Positions 1-9,544 of a DNA stretch of 64,000 nucleotides are shown in pieces. Every line of letters starts with the position of its first letter. Within the stretch, counting starts at the first letter, position 1. Made by a program: the position numbers and the translations under genes. The notes under the pieces are model-generated. The model searched no databases. It had not been told where the DNA came from and saw only the letters and a list, made by a program, of their open reading frames with translations. This DNA comes from Macrotis lagotis (lineage: Eukaryota; Chordata; Mammalia; Peramelemorphia; Peramelidae): contig NC_133666.1 of NCBI RefSeq assembly GCF_037893015.1, positions 4,400,239-4,464,238 on the forward strand, in the 5' to 3' direction.

Positions 1-395
1 GCATGAGGGCAGAGGAGGAGTGGTTTCATGAACACTAAGGTCTTTTAAACTTTGATCATCTTTATAAGTAAGAGCCTGTAGTGATCTCACAATGGTTCTT
101 CAGGGTTCTTGAGCCTCTGTTGGCCTACATGAATAAGTGCAGGAGGGGTCTCTTGGCATCTCCGGCCTCTTAAAGGCCTTATCAGAACTCCACTGACGAT
201 CCTGTGGGTGATCTCACACAGGTTCTGATAGGTCCCTAGGCCTCTGTTTCCCATTTTTTAAATTAGAAAGTCTAGAACTGCAAAGACTCTGAAGTCCTAT
301 CAGTTACATTCCTACAAGACTGTGGGAGATCTTACTCAGGTATTTTCAGTTCCCTAGGCCTCAGGGTCCCCTGTAATCACAGAAGGGTTTCCTTT
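1..395 (-). repeat. Inverted units of the ~120-bp array
   Basis: Read on the minus strand, this stretch carries at least three diverged units of the same repeat found forward at 13.7-15 kb. The GAGGCCTAGG-like word (CCTAGGCCTC on the plus strand) recurs near 355 and 233, with a weaker one near 112, giving a spacing of about 120 bp. Each is accompanied by the GTGAGATCAC-like word (for example GTGATCTCACACAGG at about 208). Orientation is opposite to all other units in the window. Unit boundaries are approximate. Confidence 0.6.
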
Positions 396-713
396 AAGAT
401 TGGATCTTAAATTGGAGATTCAATTTGACATTATTTCTAATGATGAAGATAAAAGCAAAGAAAAATGTGTTAGCAATGGTGTAATGACCTTTTATGTGTT
501 CTGCAGAAAAGACCCTAGATTATTTTCTGATTGATCCCTGGGGGAGTTAACCACACCCTGCCTGCAAAGAAAGCAAATCCCCTAGGTCTCTTTGGGTCAG
601 AAAAGCAGTTTGTGAAACTTTGTCTTTATCTACCACATGTTTATAAAAGTGAATATATTACAAATTAGTTTGTTATAAGTCCAAATTTGATTAATTTGTA
701 CTTTGGCATTAAA
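396..713. other. Unassigned intergenic sequence
   Basis: AT-rich sequence with no open frame, repeat family or RNA gene that I recognise. Confidence 0.5.
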
Positions 714-906
714 ACTAAGTGGGGGGGTGGTTAGGTGGTGCAGTGGATAGAGCACTGGCCCCTGGAGTAAGGAGTACCTGAGTTCAAATCCGGCCTCAGA
801 CACTTAGTAATTACCTAGCTGTGTGACCTTGGGCAAGCCACTTAACCCCATTTGCGTTGCAAAAAACCTAACAAAAAAAAAAACGCAAAAAAAAAACCTA
901 AGTGGG
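714..906 (+). mobile_element. tRNA-derived CORE-SINE (WSINE1-like)
   Basis: A near full-length SINE starts around 723 with a tRNA-like head (box A region GGATAGAGCACTGG, box B region GAGTTCAAATCC), then a MIR-type core (CTGTGTGACCTTGGGCAAG) and an A-rich tail. The word CTAAGTGGG occurs on both sides (about 714-722 and 898-906) and is a likely target-site duplication. The family name is from memory; the structure is seen directly. Confidence 0.85.
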
Positions 907-2330
907 AAATATGCATGGATTTGAAATTTGTTAGCTGGGTGATTTAAGAAAATTACCTCATCTCTACCTGCTTCATGTGACTGTAAACTGCCTAGTATTG
1001 GGCAAACACTTTATATGTTAACTGTTATTATTGTTTCCTCAAGAATAAGGGCTTCATATCTAATAATTTAGATGAGGATTTTTTAAAAAATGTATAAAAC
1101 ATTTTTAAAATATATATATAATGTATTTTTTTAAATATATATCAGTGGCAACAAGAAATCTGATTTTACATTTGTTTAAACATATTGGAGTCACTGCATA
1201 AGTTTGGTTCAAGTAATAATAATATTTCTTGGACTAACATGGGCAAACTGGTAAACTGTTGCATAAGTTATATTTTTACAACTTGTATAATTTTATAGAG
1301 GATGGACTGAAAGAACCTAAAAGAAAAACCAATGGGAAAATATTTAAAGTCAGTTGTCATTTAACAACCCTTGTTTTGTAACTGCCTGGATTTTTCCATC
1401 TTTTCCTAAAGTTAAGAAGTATTATATCCTCAGATATTTGTGATGAAAAATGTGAATTGTTTGAGTTTATCATAATAATTTTGAAACTCAAAAATCAAAA
1501 AGTGTAGCACACTGCAGGGTGGGCAGGCAGGGACCACAAGCCCTCTTCTCTGGGATCTCTGTCAATTCAGTATGTGCAAAGTATATGTATACTAGTAAAA
1601 CTTGTCTTGCTTATTGCAACCTATGAGAGAAAAATAACTATCTAGCCTTATGCTGTAAAGTGATGGAATTTGCTATTTAGGGTGAAGTCTTTGGACTAAG
1701 ATAAATTTTACTCTACAATTTGACTTTAGGTATTTTTGTCTGATGTTTCATTGAGTCAGTAATCACTGTTCGGGAGGACAGCTATAAGCTAAGGTCACAA
1801 ACTACTCAAAGGAAATGAGATCCTAATGGCATAGGTAAAAGATAAACTCTGGGAAGAAAACTGACTGTGGTTCAGTTCCCCATTGTGCTCCATTGAAAAG
1901 AAGTGTGTGTCCCACCTGATTATTTCTGAAGCCTGGCTATGAAGGGAAATATATTGTGACTGCATGACTGACTGCCCCCTATGACACTTACCTGAAGTCA
2001 AACAGAGTTAAAGATGTTTGATCTTACTGGATATGTACTGAGTAGCAAGGACTAAGCTAGCTTTGTTTTGATCATGACCCAACTTTTTCTCTCTTTAGCA
2101 GATTTCCACAATTACAGCAAATAGCCAATAAAAGACATGGATGCATGCACGATATTTCTGGTACCTTGCAGTGTCCCCCTATATACTGATAAGATTGGTG
2201 TCTCCTGGACTGGGGAATGACTACCTGATAGATGCTAGATACATTGAAACAACTACAAACTACCAAAGTCAGGGCATAAGATTTTGTTATCCACACTTCT
2301 CTGTATTGTTATTTCTGTATTGTTAGCCTT
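907..2330. other. Unassigned AT-rich intergenic sequence
   Basis: No convincing gene or repeat family. A run of alternating A/T lies at about 1080-1145. The short open frames on both strands at 1.8-2.3 kb have no recognisable domain and look random. Confidence 0.5.
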
Positions 2331-3243
2331 CAGGCTAAGGGAGTAGGCCTCAATCAAGGCCACAGACACTCCAGAGAAAGCAATAAGCACCTCCTACTGG
2401 TCAGCCAGAGAGATTGCACTCAGTGAGAAAAGCCTCTAGGGATCCCCACAACAAATGTCTGTGAACCAGCCCCTCTGCAACTCAAAGTCTTAGCAAAATG
2501 AAGAAAGGTCAACAGAAAGGTGGATCCATAGAAAAATTCTTGGACGGAAAAGACCCTAACTCAGAGAGACCTAGAACCTCTGAGGAGAATATGATCTGGT
2601 CTCCAGCGCAGAAAAACTTCCTTGAAGAAATAAGGAAGGAGTTTAAAAATCAACTGAAACATTTGGGAGAGACAATTAACACCTTGCAACAAGAAAAAAA
2701 AATCATTGGAAAATCAATCGGTCATATACAAAATGAGAATAAATCTCTCAGATCCTCAATTGGGCAAATGCAAAAAGAAAAGAATTCTCTCAAAACTTCA
2801 ATTGGTGAAATGGAAAGCTCTTTCAAAAGTAGAATTGACCAATTGGAAAAGGAGCTGCAAAAGGTAAATAAAGAAAACTCCTCCCTAAAATAAAAGAATG
2901 GCGTCTACAGAAACTAATGACTTCATGAGACAGCAAGAGCCTGTTAAACAAAATCAAAAAGTAGAAAAAATAGAAGAAAATGTAAAACACCCCATCAGCA
3001 AAACCACTGACCTTGAGAGTAGGTCGAGGAGGGGTAACCTGAGAATTATTGGACTTCCTGAAAACATTGGAGAGGAAAAAAGCCTGGATTTAATATTACA
3101 GGATTTAGTGATGGAAAATTGCCCTGATGTCATGGAAACAGAGGGCAAAGGAGTTATTTAAAGAATCAACACCAACAGGATGCTTGGTAAAGAGCTGAAA
3201 ATACCTCCAGAGGTTTTGGATCACATAGGTGCCAGATTACTAA
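2331..3243 (+). mobile_element. L1 fragment: 5' UTR end plus ORF1 N-terminal part
   Basis: An open frame at 2498-2893 starts MKKGQQKGGSIEKFL and continues as a lysine/glutamate-rich coiled coil with heptad-like repeats (IGxMQxExxSLKxS). After a break it goes on at 2898-3161, ending in the conserved ORF1 motif NLRIIGLPENIGEE. The leader at 2340-2497 resembles the leader of the L1 at 9.5 kb. The copy stops inside ORF1 at about 3243, where array sequence starts, so it lacks ORF2 and a poly-A end. Loss of the 3' end is unusual for L1 and implies a later deletion or rearrangement. Confidence 0.8.
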
Positions 3244-3445
3244 AAGGGAAAATAAGGCCTAGGGAACTCACAGGATCTGAGTGAAATGACCAACAGATTC
3301 TTAGGGATTTCACAGAAAAGACTCTCAGAGTTTAGACTGTGAGCCCTTCTTATTACTATAGTAGCAACTGACTCCTGGGGAAATGAAAGAAACTGTATGA
3401 GATCACACACACAGAGACCCAAGCCTAGGGCTAACAAGGAAAAAC
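3244..3445 (+). repeat. Forward units of the ~120-bp array
   Basis: Two diverged units begin near 3246 (AAATAAGGCCTAGGGAACTC) and near 3378 (TGGGGAAATGAAAGAAAC). The second keeps ATGAGATCACACACA. They directly follow the truncated L1. Confidence 0.55.
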
Positions 3446-3464
3446 AAACCCACACCCTATTGTG

Positions 3465-4525
3465 ATTGTGATTTTTTCCTCCTTTTCCAGCTGGCCAGTT
3501 CTACTTTTCAAGGAATATTTCTCATTTGCCTTTTGTTTTGCTTTTCCACTAAGTCTAAACTAGTTTTTAATGTATTATTTTCTTCAGTATCTTTTGTATA
3601 TCTTTTACCAAGCTATTGATTTGGTTTTCATGATTTTTCTACATCGCTCTCATTTCTACTTCCAATTTTTCCTCCATTGCCCTTAATTGCTTTTCAAAGT
3701 CTTTTTTGAGCTCATCCATAGTCTGAACCCATTTTCTATTTCTCTTGGAGGTTTTGGATATGGAAGCTTCCATTTTGTTGTCATCTGAGTATGTGTTTTG
3801 ATATTCCATGTGACTAAAGTTATTCTCTCTGGTCAGATTCTTCTTTTTTCTGTGGTTTACTCATTTCCTCAGCTCAAGACAGCACTTCCAAGGCTTTGGG
3901 ATTTTTTTTGGGGGGGGGACACCCCACTGGCACCTTTATTCCTCCAAGGTCTTATGTTCTTTTGCCTGTGCCTTGATATATAGACGCCCCCCCCCCCCCC
4001 AATACCTCCCTCTCCCCTGGAGCTATAAGGAGGATCCTGCTATCTTAGTATGGAAACCCAAACTGCAACCTGGATCTGAGTGTAGGTTAGCAGCAGAGGG
4101 AGAAGGAGAGCAGAGAAATCTCTGCAATCTTCCCTGACCCCCTTACCTCTAGGGTTGCAGTCTGGTTGTTCCAGATTCTTGCTGCAGATTCTGCAGTGGG
4201 TGTTTCTCTCTCCACACTCATTCTGGTATAGCAGAGTTCTGTCATCGCTCCTTCAAGCTGTTGCTGGTGATCTCTGGGCTGGGCTGGGCTGGGCTGGGCT
4301 GAGGCTGCAGTTTTTTTTTCCCCAACCCCAGCTCTTGGTGAAACACACCTCCCCTATGGAAATTCTACGTTGTCTTTGACTGGGAAAATGTATCATTCAG
4401 TCTTTCTATGGGTTCTGACCCTCTAAATTTTGGCTAGTGTCATCATTTGTTGGCTTTTGGAGTTCTGGGGGGGGAAGGAGTTTCCGGGAAATGCTGCCTT
4501 CACACTGCCATCTTGGCTCCACCCC
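3465..4525 (-). mobile_element. L1 5' end: 5' UTR and start of ORF1
   Basis: On the minus strand the element begins near 4525 with GGAGCCAAGATGGC, a typical L1 5' end, runs through a leader of about 760 bp, and enters an ORF1-like frame near 3770 (MEASISKTSKRNRKWVQ, then MDELKKDFEKQL). It ends near 3465, well before ORF2. It is a different L1 subfamily from the copies at 2.3 and 9.5 kb, judging by its unrelated ORF1 N-terminus. It keeps the 5' end and lacks the 3' end. Confidence 0.75.
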
Positions 4526-4526
4526 C

Positions 4527-5666
4527 GATCTGAGTAAAATGTTAAGCAGTTTCTTTTCCAGAAGACAAAGTCTCAGCTAGTCACCCAAGCTGGAGAGGAC
4601 TTTCTGGAACAGATTCAGAAGATGCAGAAGGACATTGGATGTTTCCACGAGAGAAGAGAAGAGCGGAGAGACAATGGACCAGTTTGTCTCTATCATTTCT
4701 TACTTATTTATACCCCGTATAGTCATGGGATCTGTTTTTGTAACCTCCCCTTGATTCTATAAGTGTGACACACCTACTTCTGCCCTTCTCCTTATGAAAA
4801 GGAGGAGAGGCAGGGTGCAGATGTCCTTCATTGAAAGAAAAGGAGGGAGACTATTGGGTGGAGCTGGACTGTACCACTTAGATAGGTGTATTGAGATGTA
4901 ATGATGATACCTGGATGCTTTGTAAAGATGCTTGTAGTTCATGCTTACCCAGGCTATGAAGATGATAACTCAAGGGTCTGAGGGATTTTGGAAAAAAAAG
5001 TTGGGAATGAAGTACAATATCAATATTTGTGTAATCCCTGTGTAGAAGGAGCCCTTTGAGACCTTTCTGGCGCCTAGAAACTCGTCAGAAATATAACTTT
5101 GGCTAGGCATCTTTGGGTCTGAAAATAATCTGACAGGACCCAAATGCTTGACTCTGGGGGTCACAGATATTCCGTAAATTTGTCTAAGACTCACAAAACA
5201 CCCTTGTTAGCCTAGTTATTTTGCTGTATCTGTAAAATTTCTTTTTCCTCCCAGGACTGCCTCCCTTTCCCCAGATGCGACTGGAACCACAAGGTAGTAA
5301 ATTTCACCCTCAAACCTGTGAATATGTGACTCGCTCCAGCTCAGGAAACATGTTCAGATATAACACAAAGACCCTGACCCTTTCATACTCTGTCTAGTCT
5401 CCTATCTATACTGAACCATATGTTTACATATGTTTGTAGTAGTATGACAAGGCAATATATCTAACTGCTGTCTTTGCTCTTGCAACGTGCTTGCTCTCAG
5501 TACCTCCCCCTCCCACTGAAAATACTGTAAAAACCCTATCCCCTGAACACTGAGGTACTGTCTGATTTGGGTCCTCTTCATTCCCAGACAGTCCCTGGGG
5601 CATTAAATACAAATTAAATCTCCAAACATCAAATTTTGGTCTCCGTCACGCTCTTTGGGTTCAGCA
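4527..5666 (+). mobile_element. Partial endogenous retrovirus: 3' interior and one LTR
   Basis: A fossil belonging to the same family as the element at 27.6-36.1 kb. About 480 bp of 3' interior sequence precede a purine tract (about 4991-5007) and one LTR at about 5008-5666. The LTR has a TATAAA-type promoter and a poly-A signal region and ends in CA. It is clearly more diverged from the two LTRs of the larger element than those are from each other, so it is older or of another subfamily. The copy is broken: the rest of the interior and the other LTR are absent. Its left edge abuts the 5' end of the minus-strand L1. Confidence 0.8.
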
Positions 5667-5980
5667 AGCTGACAAGACCTTCAGAGGTTTTAGAGGCTAA
5701 GACACCCCCTACTGTGACTTCAGGGGAAACTGCAGCCTAGCAAAATGGAGAAACCAGTGTGAGAGATAAAGGTGAGATCAACCAAGAGTGAGATCAGTGT
5801 AGACCTACAGGTGACAAATTCTTCTAAAGTATTTTATTTGGAAGCATACCCCACACTACTGTGCTTTGACTGGGAAATTGAGATTCAGAGAACTGAAGGG
5901 CCCTGGTTTAGTTTGGCCACAGACACTTAGGTATAGTGGGGATAAGGCATTCAGAGGATTGGGACTGTGAGGCCTTGGTT
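5667..5980 (+). repeat. Forward units of the ~120-bp array
   Basis: Diverged units with GACCTTCAGAGGTTTTAGAG (near 5674), GGGGAAACTGCAGCCTAG (near 5723) and GAACTGAAGGGCCCTGG (near 5891), each at the expected place in the unit. The array breaks off near 5980, where the FXR1 retrocopy flank begins. Confidence 0.6.
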
Positions 5981-5984
5981 TGTT

Positions 5985-6313
5985 TTTGTTTGAAGAACAA
6001 GGCTATTTTTTTCCCACCTGCGTACAAAAGCATTCCTCATCAAAGAAAGACAGCAAAAATACATTCCACTAAAGACTAGCATATGTAGTTTATGGAGAAT
6101 AAACTTTTGGGATATTGATGACTTCAGTAGTTCAGATTATGTCTGAATGGACATGCTTAATACAGTTTCATGTTTTAAGTGAAGCTTTGATTTTCAAATG
6201 TTTTACAGTTTAATAAATAAGCTTCAGTGAGGACCAGTCACAGCCAACATCACCCAGTGTGTCTGCATTATGAGAATTTATCAAATGCAGCTTTTGCTCT
6301 GTGGATAGCATTT

Positions 6314-6354
<41 letters not shown>

Positions 6355-6899
6355 ACAGACACACACTCACAGACACAGCATGTATTTTAACAGATCAGTT
6401 TCCAGACTAAAGTGAGGTAGGTAGTAACTATAATTCACAGAAAAAATATTATAGACTGCCTTTCATTCCAGTTTTCCTGAGGTGAAGAAGTGTTTGTATA
6501 GTATTAAAAATGCAACAAAAAAAGTGCTTGTATAGTATGAAAAAATGCAACAAAAAAGCTAATACTTTTGTCAAGAATATTTTGTTAGGGATCCCTCCTT
6601 CCCCTACCTCTGCCATATTCCAGTAACAAACATAACATTTCCAATAGCCAGCAATTCTTTTAATGTTACAAATACTGTCTCGAGATAGACCTGATAGTAT
6701 AGTTAACACAGTAGGTGGTAAAGAATGTTGGGAGATAGGATTTCTTCAGGATCCCTCCCCTTGTTGTATTGCGTGGTGTCAAGGCTGGCTGTCCACATCC
6801 TATCTATCTTTGGCAAGCTGTACTAGTACTATTGTAAAATGTAAATGAACTGTCAAGCAGCAACTTTCAGTTCATGACATGCCTTTGAGCACAGCAGAG
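5985..6899 (-). other. Probable 3' UTR remnant of the FXR1 retrocopy
   Basis: Downstream of the retrocopy stop, the minus strand still resembles FXR1 coding sequence in another frame for about 100 bp (DSAVLKGMS compares with DAVLMDGMTES of FXR1 from memory). Beyond that it has the look of mRNA 3' UTR sequence. An A-rich run on the minus strand at about 5978-5993 could be a decayed poly-A tail, and the array resumes just past it. A CA microsatellite at 6317-6350 interrupts the block. The extent left of 6780 is inferred. Confidence 0.4.
6317..6350. repeat. (CA)n microsatellite
   Basis: Seventeen uninterrupted AC dinucleotides, followed by imperfect CA/GA sequence to about 6380. Confidence 0.95.
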
Positions 6900-8339
6900 T
6901 CATTCTCTTCTTTTAAAAAGCCAAGCGGACTTAGTGCTCTGATGGGACTCACTAGCATCACTGCGTACAGTCGGCTCAGGGCTGTTAAGGAAGCTGTCAG
7001 GTTTGCTGTACACATCTTTAAGGATGGAACTAACTGAGGCCTTTCTACCACGAGACACCCCTGAAACGCTTGAGCCCACCTCCCTGGTGAGTCTCTGGCT
7101 GGCTCGCTGCTGTCGGCTCACCTGGTCCTCTTCTCTGGCCACTGACCCATCAGTTGGCTTGTCTTTACGCTTGTACTCTATTGTGCAGGGATTAGCCAGT
7201 TGGGAAATTGGGCCGATCTGCTCACTAGTTTGACGTCTCCTCATTCTTAGTTGTTCTGCTTCCTTTAGGTAAGCAATATGGTATTCTAGAAGAATCTGCA
7301 CACTTACAACACTTTCTTTTGTGCCAACAAATACAAGTGGGACCATTCCATCTTCTCTGGGTAGTTTATTTTCATTGCCTCTTTCAAATCTCATCCTAAC
7401 CACTCCAGATTTTTCCACCATCTCTTGAATCACTCTGCCATTTTTCCCAATCACATTTCCAACTAGATTTCTAGGAACTTGAATAAAATCCTCCACAAAT
7501 TCTAAGAGTCCCCTGGCTTTTTTTACAGCCTCCGCATTCTCTCCATAGATCCTGACTATTCCGGTATCCTCATCCAGGTCGATTTTTCTGACTCCGGGAA
7601 GTTTTCGAGCTCGCTCGATATTATTACCACGGGCTCCTATCGCAAGACCCCTTAGGTCTTCTCTCACAAAAAACTCTGCGTGAAATGCTGCTGCCAGTTG
7701 TTTTTGATGTTCTAAATGTTTCCTGGCTTCTTCGTTTCTTGACATAAGCATCAGCTTGGTGCGAAGACTCCGCAAATGCATATCACTTAACATATTGGCC
7801 CTCTTCACGGTTGTTTCACTGGCAGACAGTACCCTTAATTGCCTGGTTTCAGCATGGTAAAAAATCCGGCAGGCTCCCACGGCTTTCTTAAAATCTGTAT
7901 GTGCACTTTCATTAGCACACGCCTCCCTCAAATCCTCGGGAACATTTACTGTGCATTTAAATAAGGTGTTTTTCTGGCCTGTTTTGTTTGGATTGACTGG
8001 TCGAAGTTTATCCGATGTGACAATCTCAATGTAAGTGGCAACACAAGTAGCAAAAGTGACGACACAAAAGTCCCCTTTCTTCACCTGAACATGTGCAAGC
8101 CACCACCCACATGGTTCTTGGTCATTTATTCTTGAATAAACCTCGACTAAATCTCCTTCCCTCATTTCTTTTTGTACATCAGGGGCAGGAGGTAATCTTA
8201 CATCATCAAGCGAAACTTGGCATTCAGGCTGCCAGTCATTTTCAAAAACAACTGTCAGACAGTCTTCTTGAAAATCTATGATAAATCCCCGGTAGAAAGC
8301 CCCGTTGGAGCCACGAACCTCGACTGCCAGCTCCGCCAT
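6900..8339 (-). CDS. Intronless FXR1-like retrogene, 479 aa
   Basis: One uninterrupted frame encodes a protein of the fragile X family and is closest to FXR1: it starts [16 protein letters not shown], where FXR1 has MAELTVEVRG. FXR proteins bind RNA, associate with ribosomes and control translation. Visible parts: tandem Tudor/Agenet domains (about 4-50 and 62-116), KH0 (about 126-200), KH1 (about 215-283, GxxG loop G235-A-R-G238) and KH2 (about 285-360, GxxG loop G298-K-N-G301). FXR1 is spliced, so a single exon carrying all these domains is a processed retrocopy. The C-terminus differs from the parent: a segment of roughly 25 residues with the first arginine/glycine cluster is missing after about 377. 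The leucine-rich export signal region reads [11 protein letters not shown] (365-375), and the second RGG cluster is eroded. The frame ends at 479 because of a shift relative to FXR1. About three quarters of the first 50 residues match human FXR1 from memory. A frame this long in a clearly old copy suggests past or present selection; expression is unknown. Confidence 0.88.
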   Translation of the reverse strand: MAELAVEVRGSNGAFYRGFIIDFQEDCLTVVFENDWQPECQVSLDDVRLPPAPDVQKEMREGDLVEVYSRINDQEPCGWWLAHVQVKKGDFCVVTFATCVATYIEIVTSDKLRPVNPNKTGQKNTLFKCTVNVPEDLREACANESAHTDFKKAVGACRIFYHAETRQLRVLSASETTVKRANMLSDMHLRSLRTKLMLMSRNEEARKHLEHQKQLAAAFHAEFFVREDLRGLAIGARGNNIERARKLPGVRKIDLDEDTGIVRIYGENAEAVKKARGLLEFVEDFIQVPRNLVGNVIGKNGRVIQEMVEKSGVVRMRFERGNENKLPREDGMVPLVFVGTKESVVSVQILLEYHIAYLKEAEQLRMRRRQTSEQIGPISQLANPCTIEYKRKDKPTDGSVAREEDQVSRQQRASQRLTREVGSSVSGVSRGRKASVSSILKDVYSKPDSFLNSPEPTVRSDASESHQSTKSAWLFKRRE

Positions 8340-8700
8340 GTTGGAACCGCGAGGGCTACCGGAAGGGCTTCACGGAACGGACCACCCGGGGTGGAGGAAG
8401 AGGACGGGGGAGGGGAGGTGGGGTAAGGGGGGGCAGAGAAAACAGGGCGGGGCCTGGGTGTCCCGGCCCGGACCCTGGGGTCTCACCGAGCCGCCGCCCC
8501 CGCCGCCGCCGCCGCTACGCCGCCGCCGCCCAGCCGACGACCCCGGCCCGGACCCGGCAGCCCGCCGCCGGCTCACTGAACAGCCGGATCCCTCCGCCCG
8601 CCGGGCCTCAGCACGCCACATCCGCTGTGACGCACTGGCTGCTTCCGCCCTCCTGCTGCAGCGACTGCGCATGCGCGCGGGGGACTTTCATTCCAGACAC
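8340..8700 (-). promoter_or_regulatory. CpG-rich block upstream of the FXR1 retrogene
   Basis: The 360 bp before the retrogene ATG are very GC-rich and full of CpG, with GCC/CCG repeats at about 8490-8530. The surrounding DNA is AT-rich and CpG-poor. An NRF1-type palindrome TGCGCATGCGCG lies at 8666-8677 and a CRE-like TGACGCA at 8628-8634, about 330 and 290 bp upstream of the ATG. NRF1 sites are known in the FMR1 promoter. The block is either the parent's long 5' UTR and promoter-proximal sequence carried along, or a CpG island at the landing site. It could work as a promoter; this is inferred. Confidence 0.6.
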
Positions 8701-9186
8701 GCGGCACAGCGCCATGGTCGAAGGAGAAACTCAGCCTTAAAGAATGCAAGGAAACTGTTTGTTTTCTTTTCCCCCAGGGCCATTAAAACTGTTTTTCGTT
8801 GAGACGTCTTTTTTTTTTGTATTTTTTTAAGGATCTAGATTTATTTTCTAATCATTACAATCATTGTGTTAGAAGAGGAAACATAAACCCCCTCCCCCCC
8901 AAGAAGATGAGAAACCTCATCAAGAAGAGAGAGAGAGAGACAGAGAGAGAGAGACTTACTTCAAGCTGTGTTGATTCCAATGGCCCTTGTCTCTGGGCTG
9001 ACTTGCCTTCTTTATCACAGGTCCACCAGAGAATTTGCTTCAATATTGTTTCCACATTTGCTATTAGTAACTGTGTTTCCCTCCACTCTATTCCTCCACA
9101 GTCTCATTTATTCCATTCTTTCTCTCCTTTCATCCTGGCCCTGTCCAAAACTATGTTCTATCTGAGTACCCTCTCCCACCATCTTC
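8701..9186. other. Unassigned flank with a GA microsatellite
   Basis: Holds an imperfect (GA)n run at about 8928-8954 and pyrimidine-rich sequence at 9060-9185 that looks like an old repeat I cannot name. No gene seen. Confidence 0.5.
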
Positions 9187-9540
9187 CAAGGGAACTGTTT
9201 TAGATAATCCACAGACACTTAGGGAAAAAGGTGACCACAGCCTTCTGATGTTTCTGACTCCAAGGCCCTCTGATTATTAAATGGGGAAATGATTTCTAGG
9301 CACCTGAAGAGACCTTTCTCATAGAGCAAACAGCTTCTTGGTTATATAGCTACCATGACCTCTGAGGTTTTAGGGGCGGGCCAAGGCACCCTCTCAATGA
9401 CACTTCAGAGGAAACTGAGGCTCTGGGAACTGAAGAAATCTGTGTGACATCAAGAACAGCCTCTATCTCAATGGAATATTCCCTCTTAAGAGTTAACATT
9501 CCTAATGAAGTCCTTTCTGGGTTAAAGCTCATTAAAATAA
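9187..9540 (+). repeat. Forward units of the ~120-bp array
   Basis: About three units in head-to-tail order. The word ACAGACACTTAGGG (near 9211) also occurs in the unit near 5920 on the other side of the retrocopy. GAGGAAACTGAGGCTCTGGG follows at about 9409 with TGTGTGACATCA after it. The L1 at 9.5 kb starts right after. Confidence 0.6.
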
Positions 9541-9544
9541 AGAC

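Noticed and set aside
8305-8802. 165-codon plus-strand frame and 100-codon minus-strand frame over the CpG-rich block
   Set aside because: High GC and few stops explain both. They overlap the retrogene start and show only Pro/Arg/Gly-rich composition.
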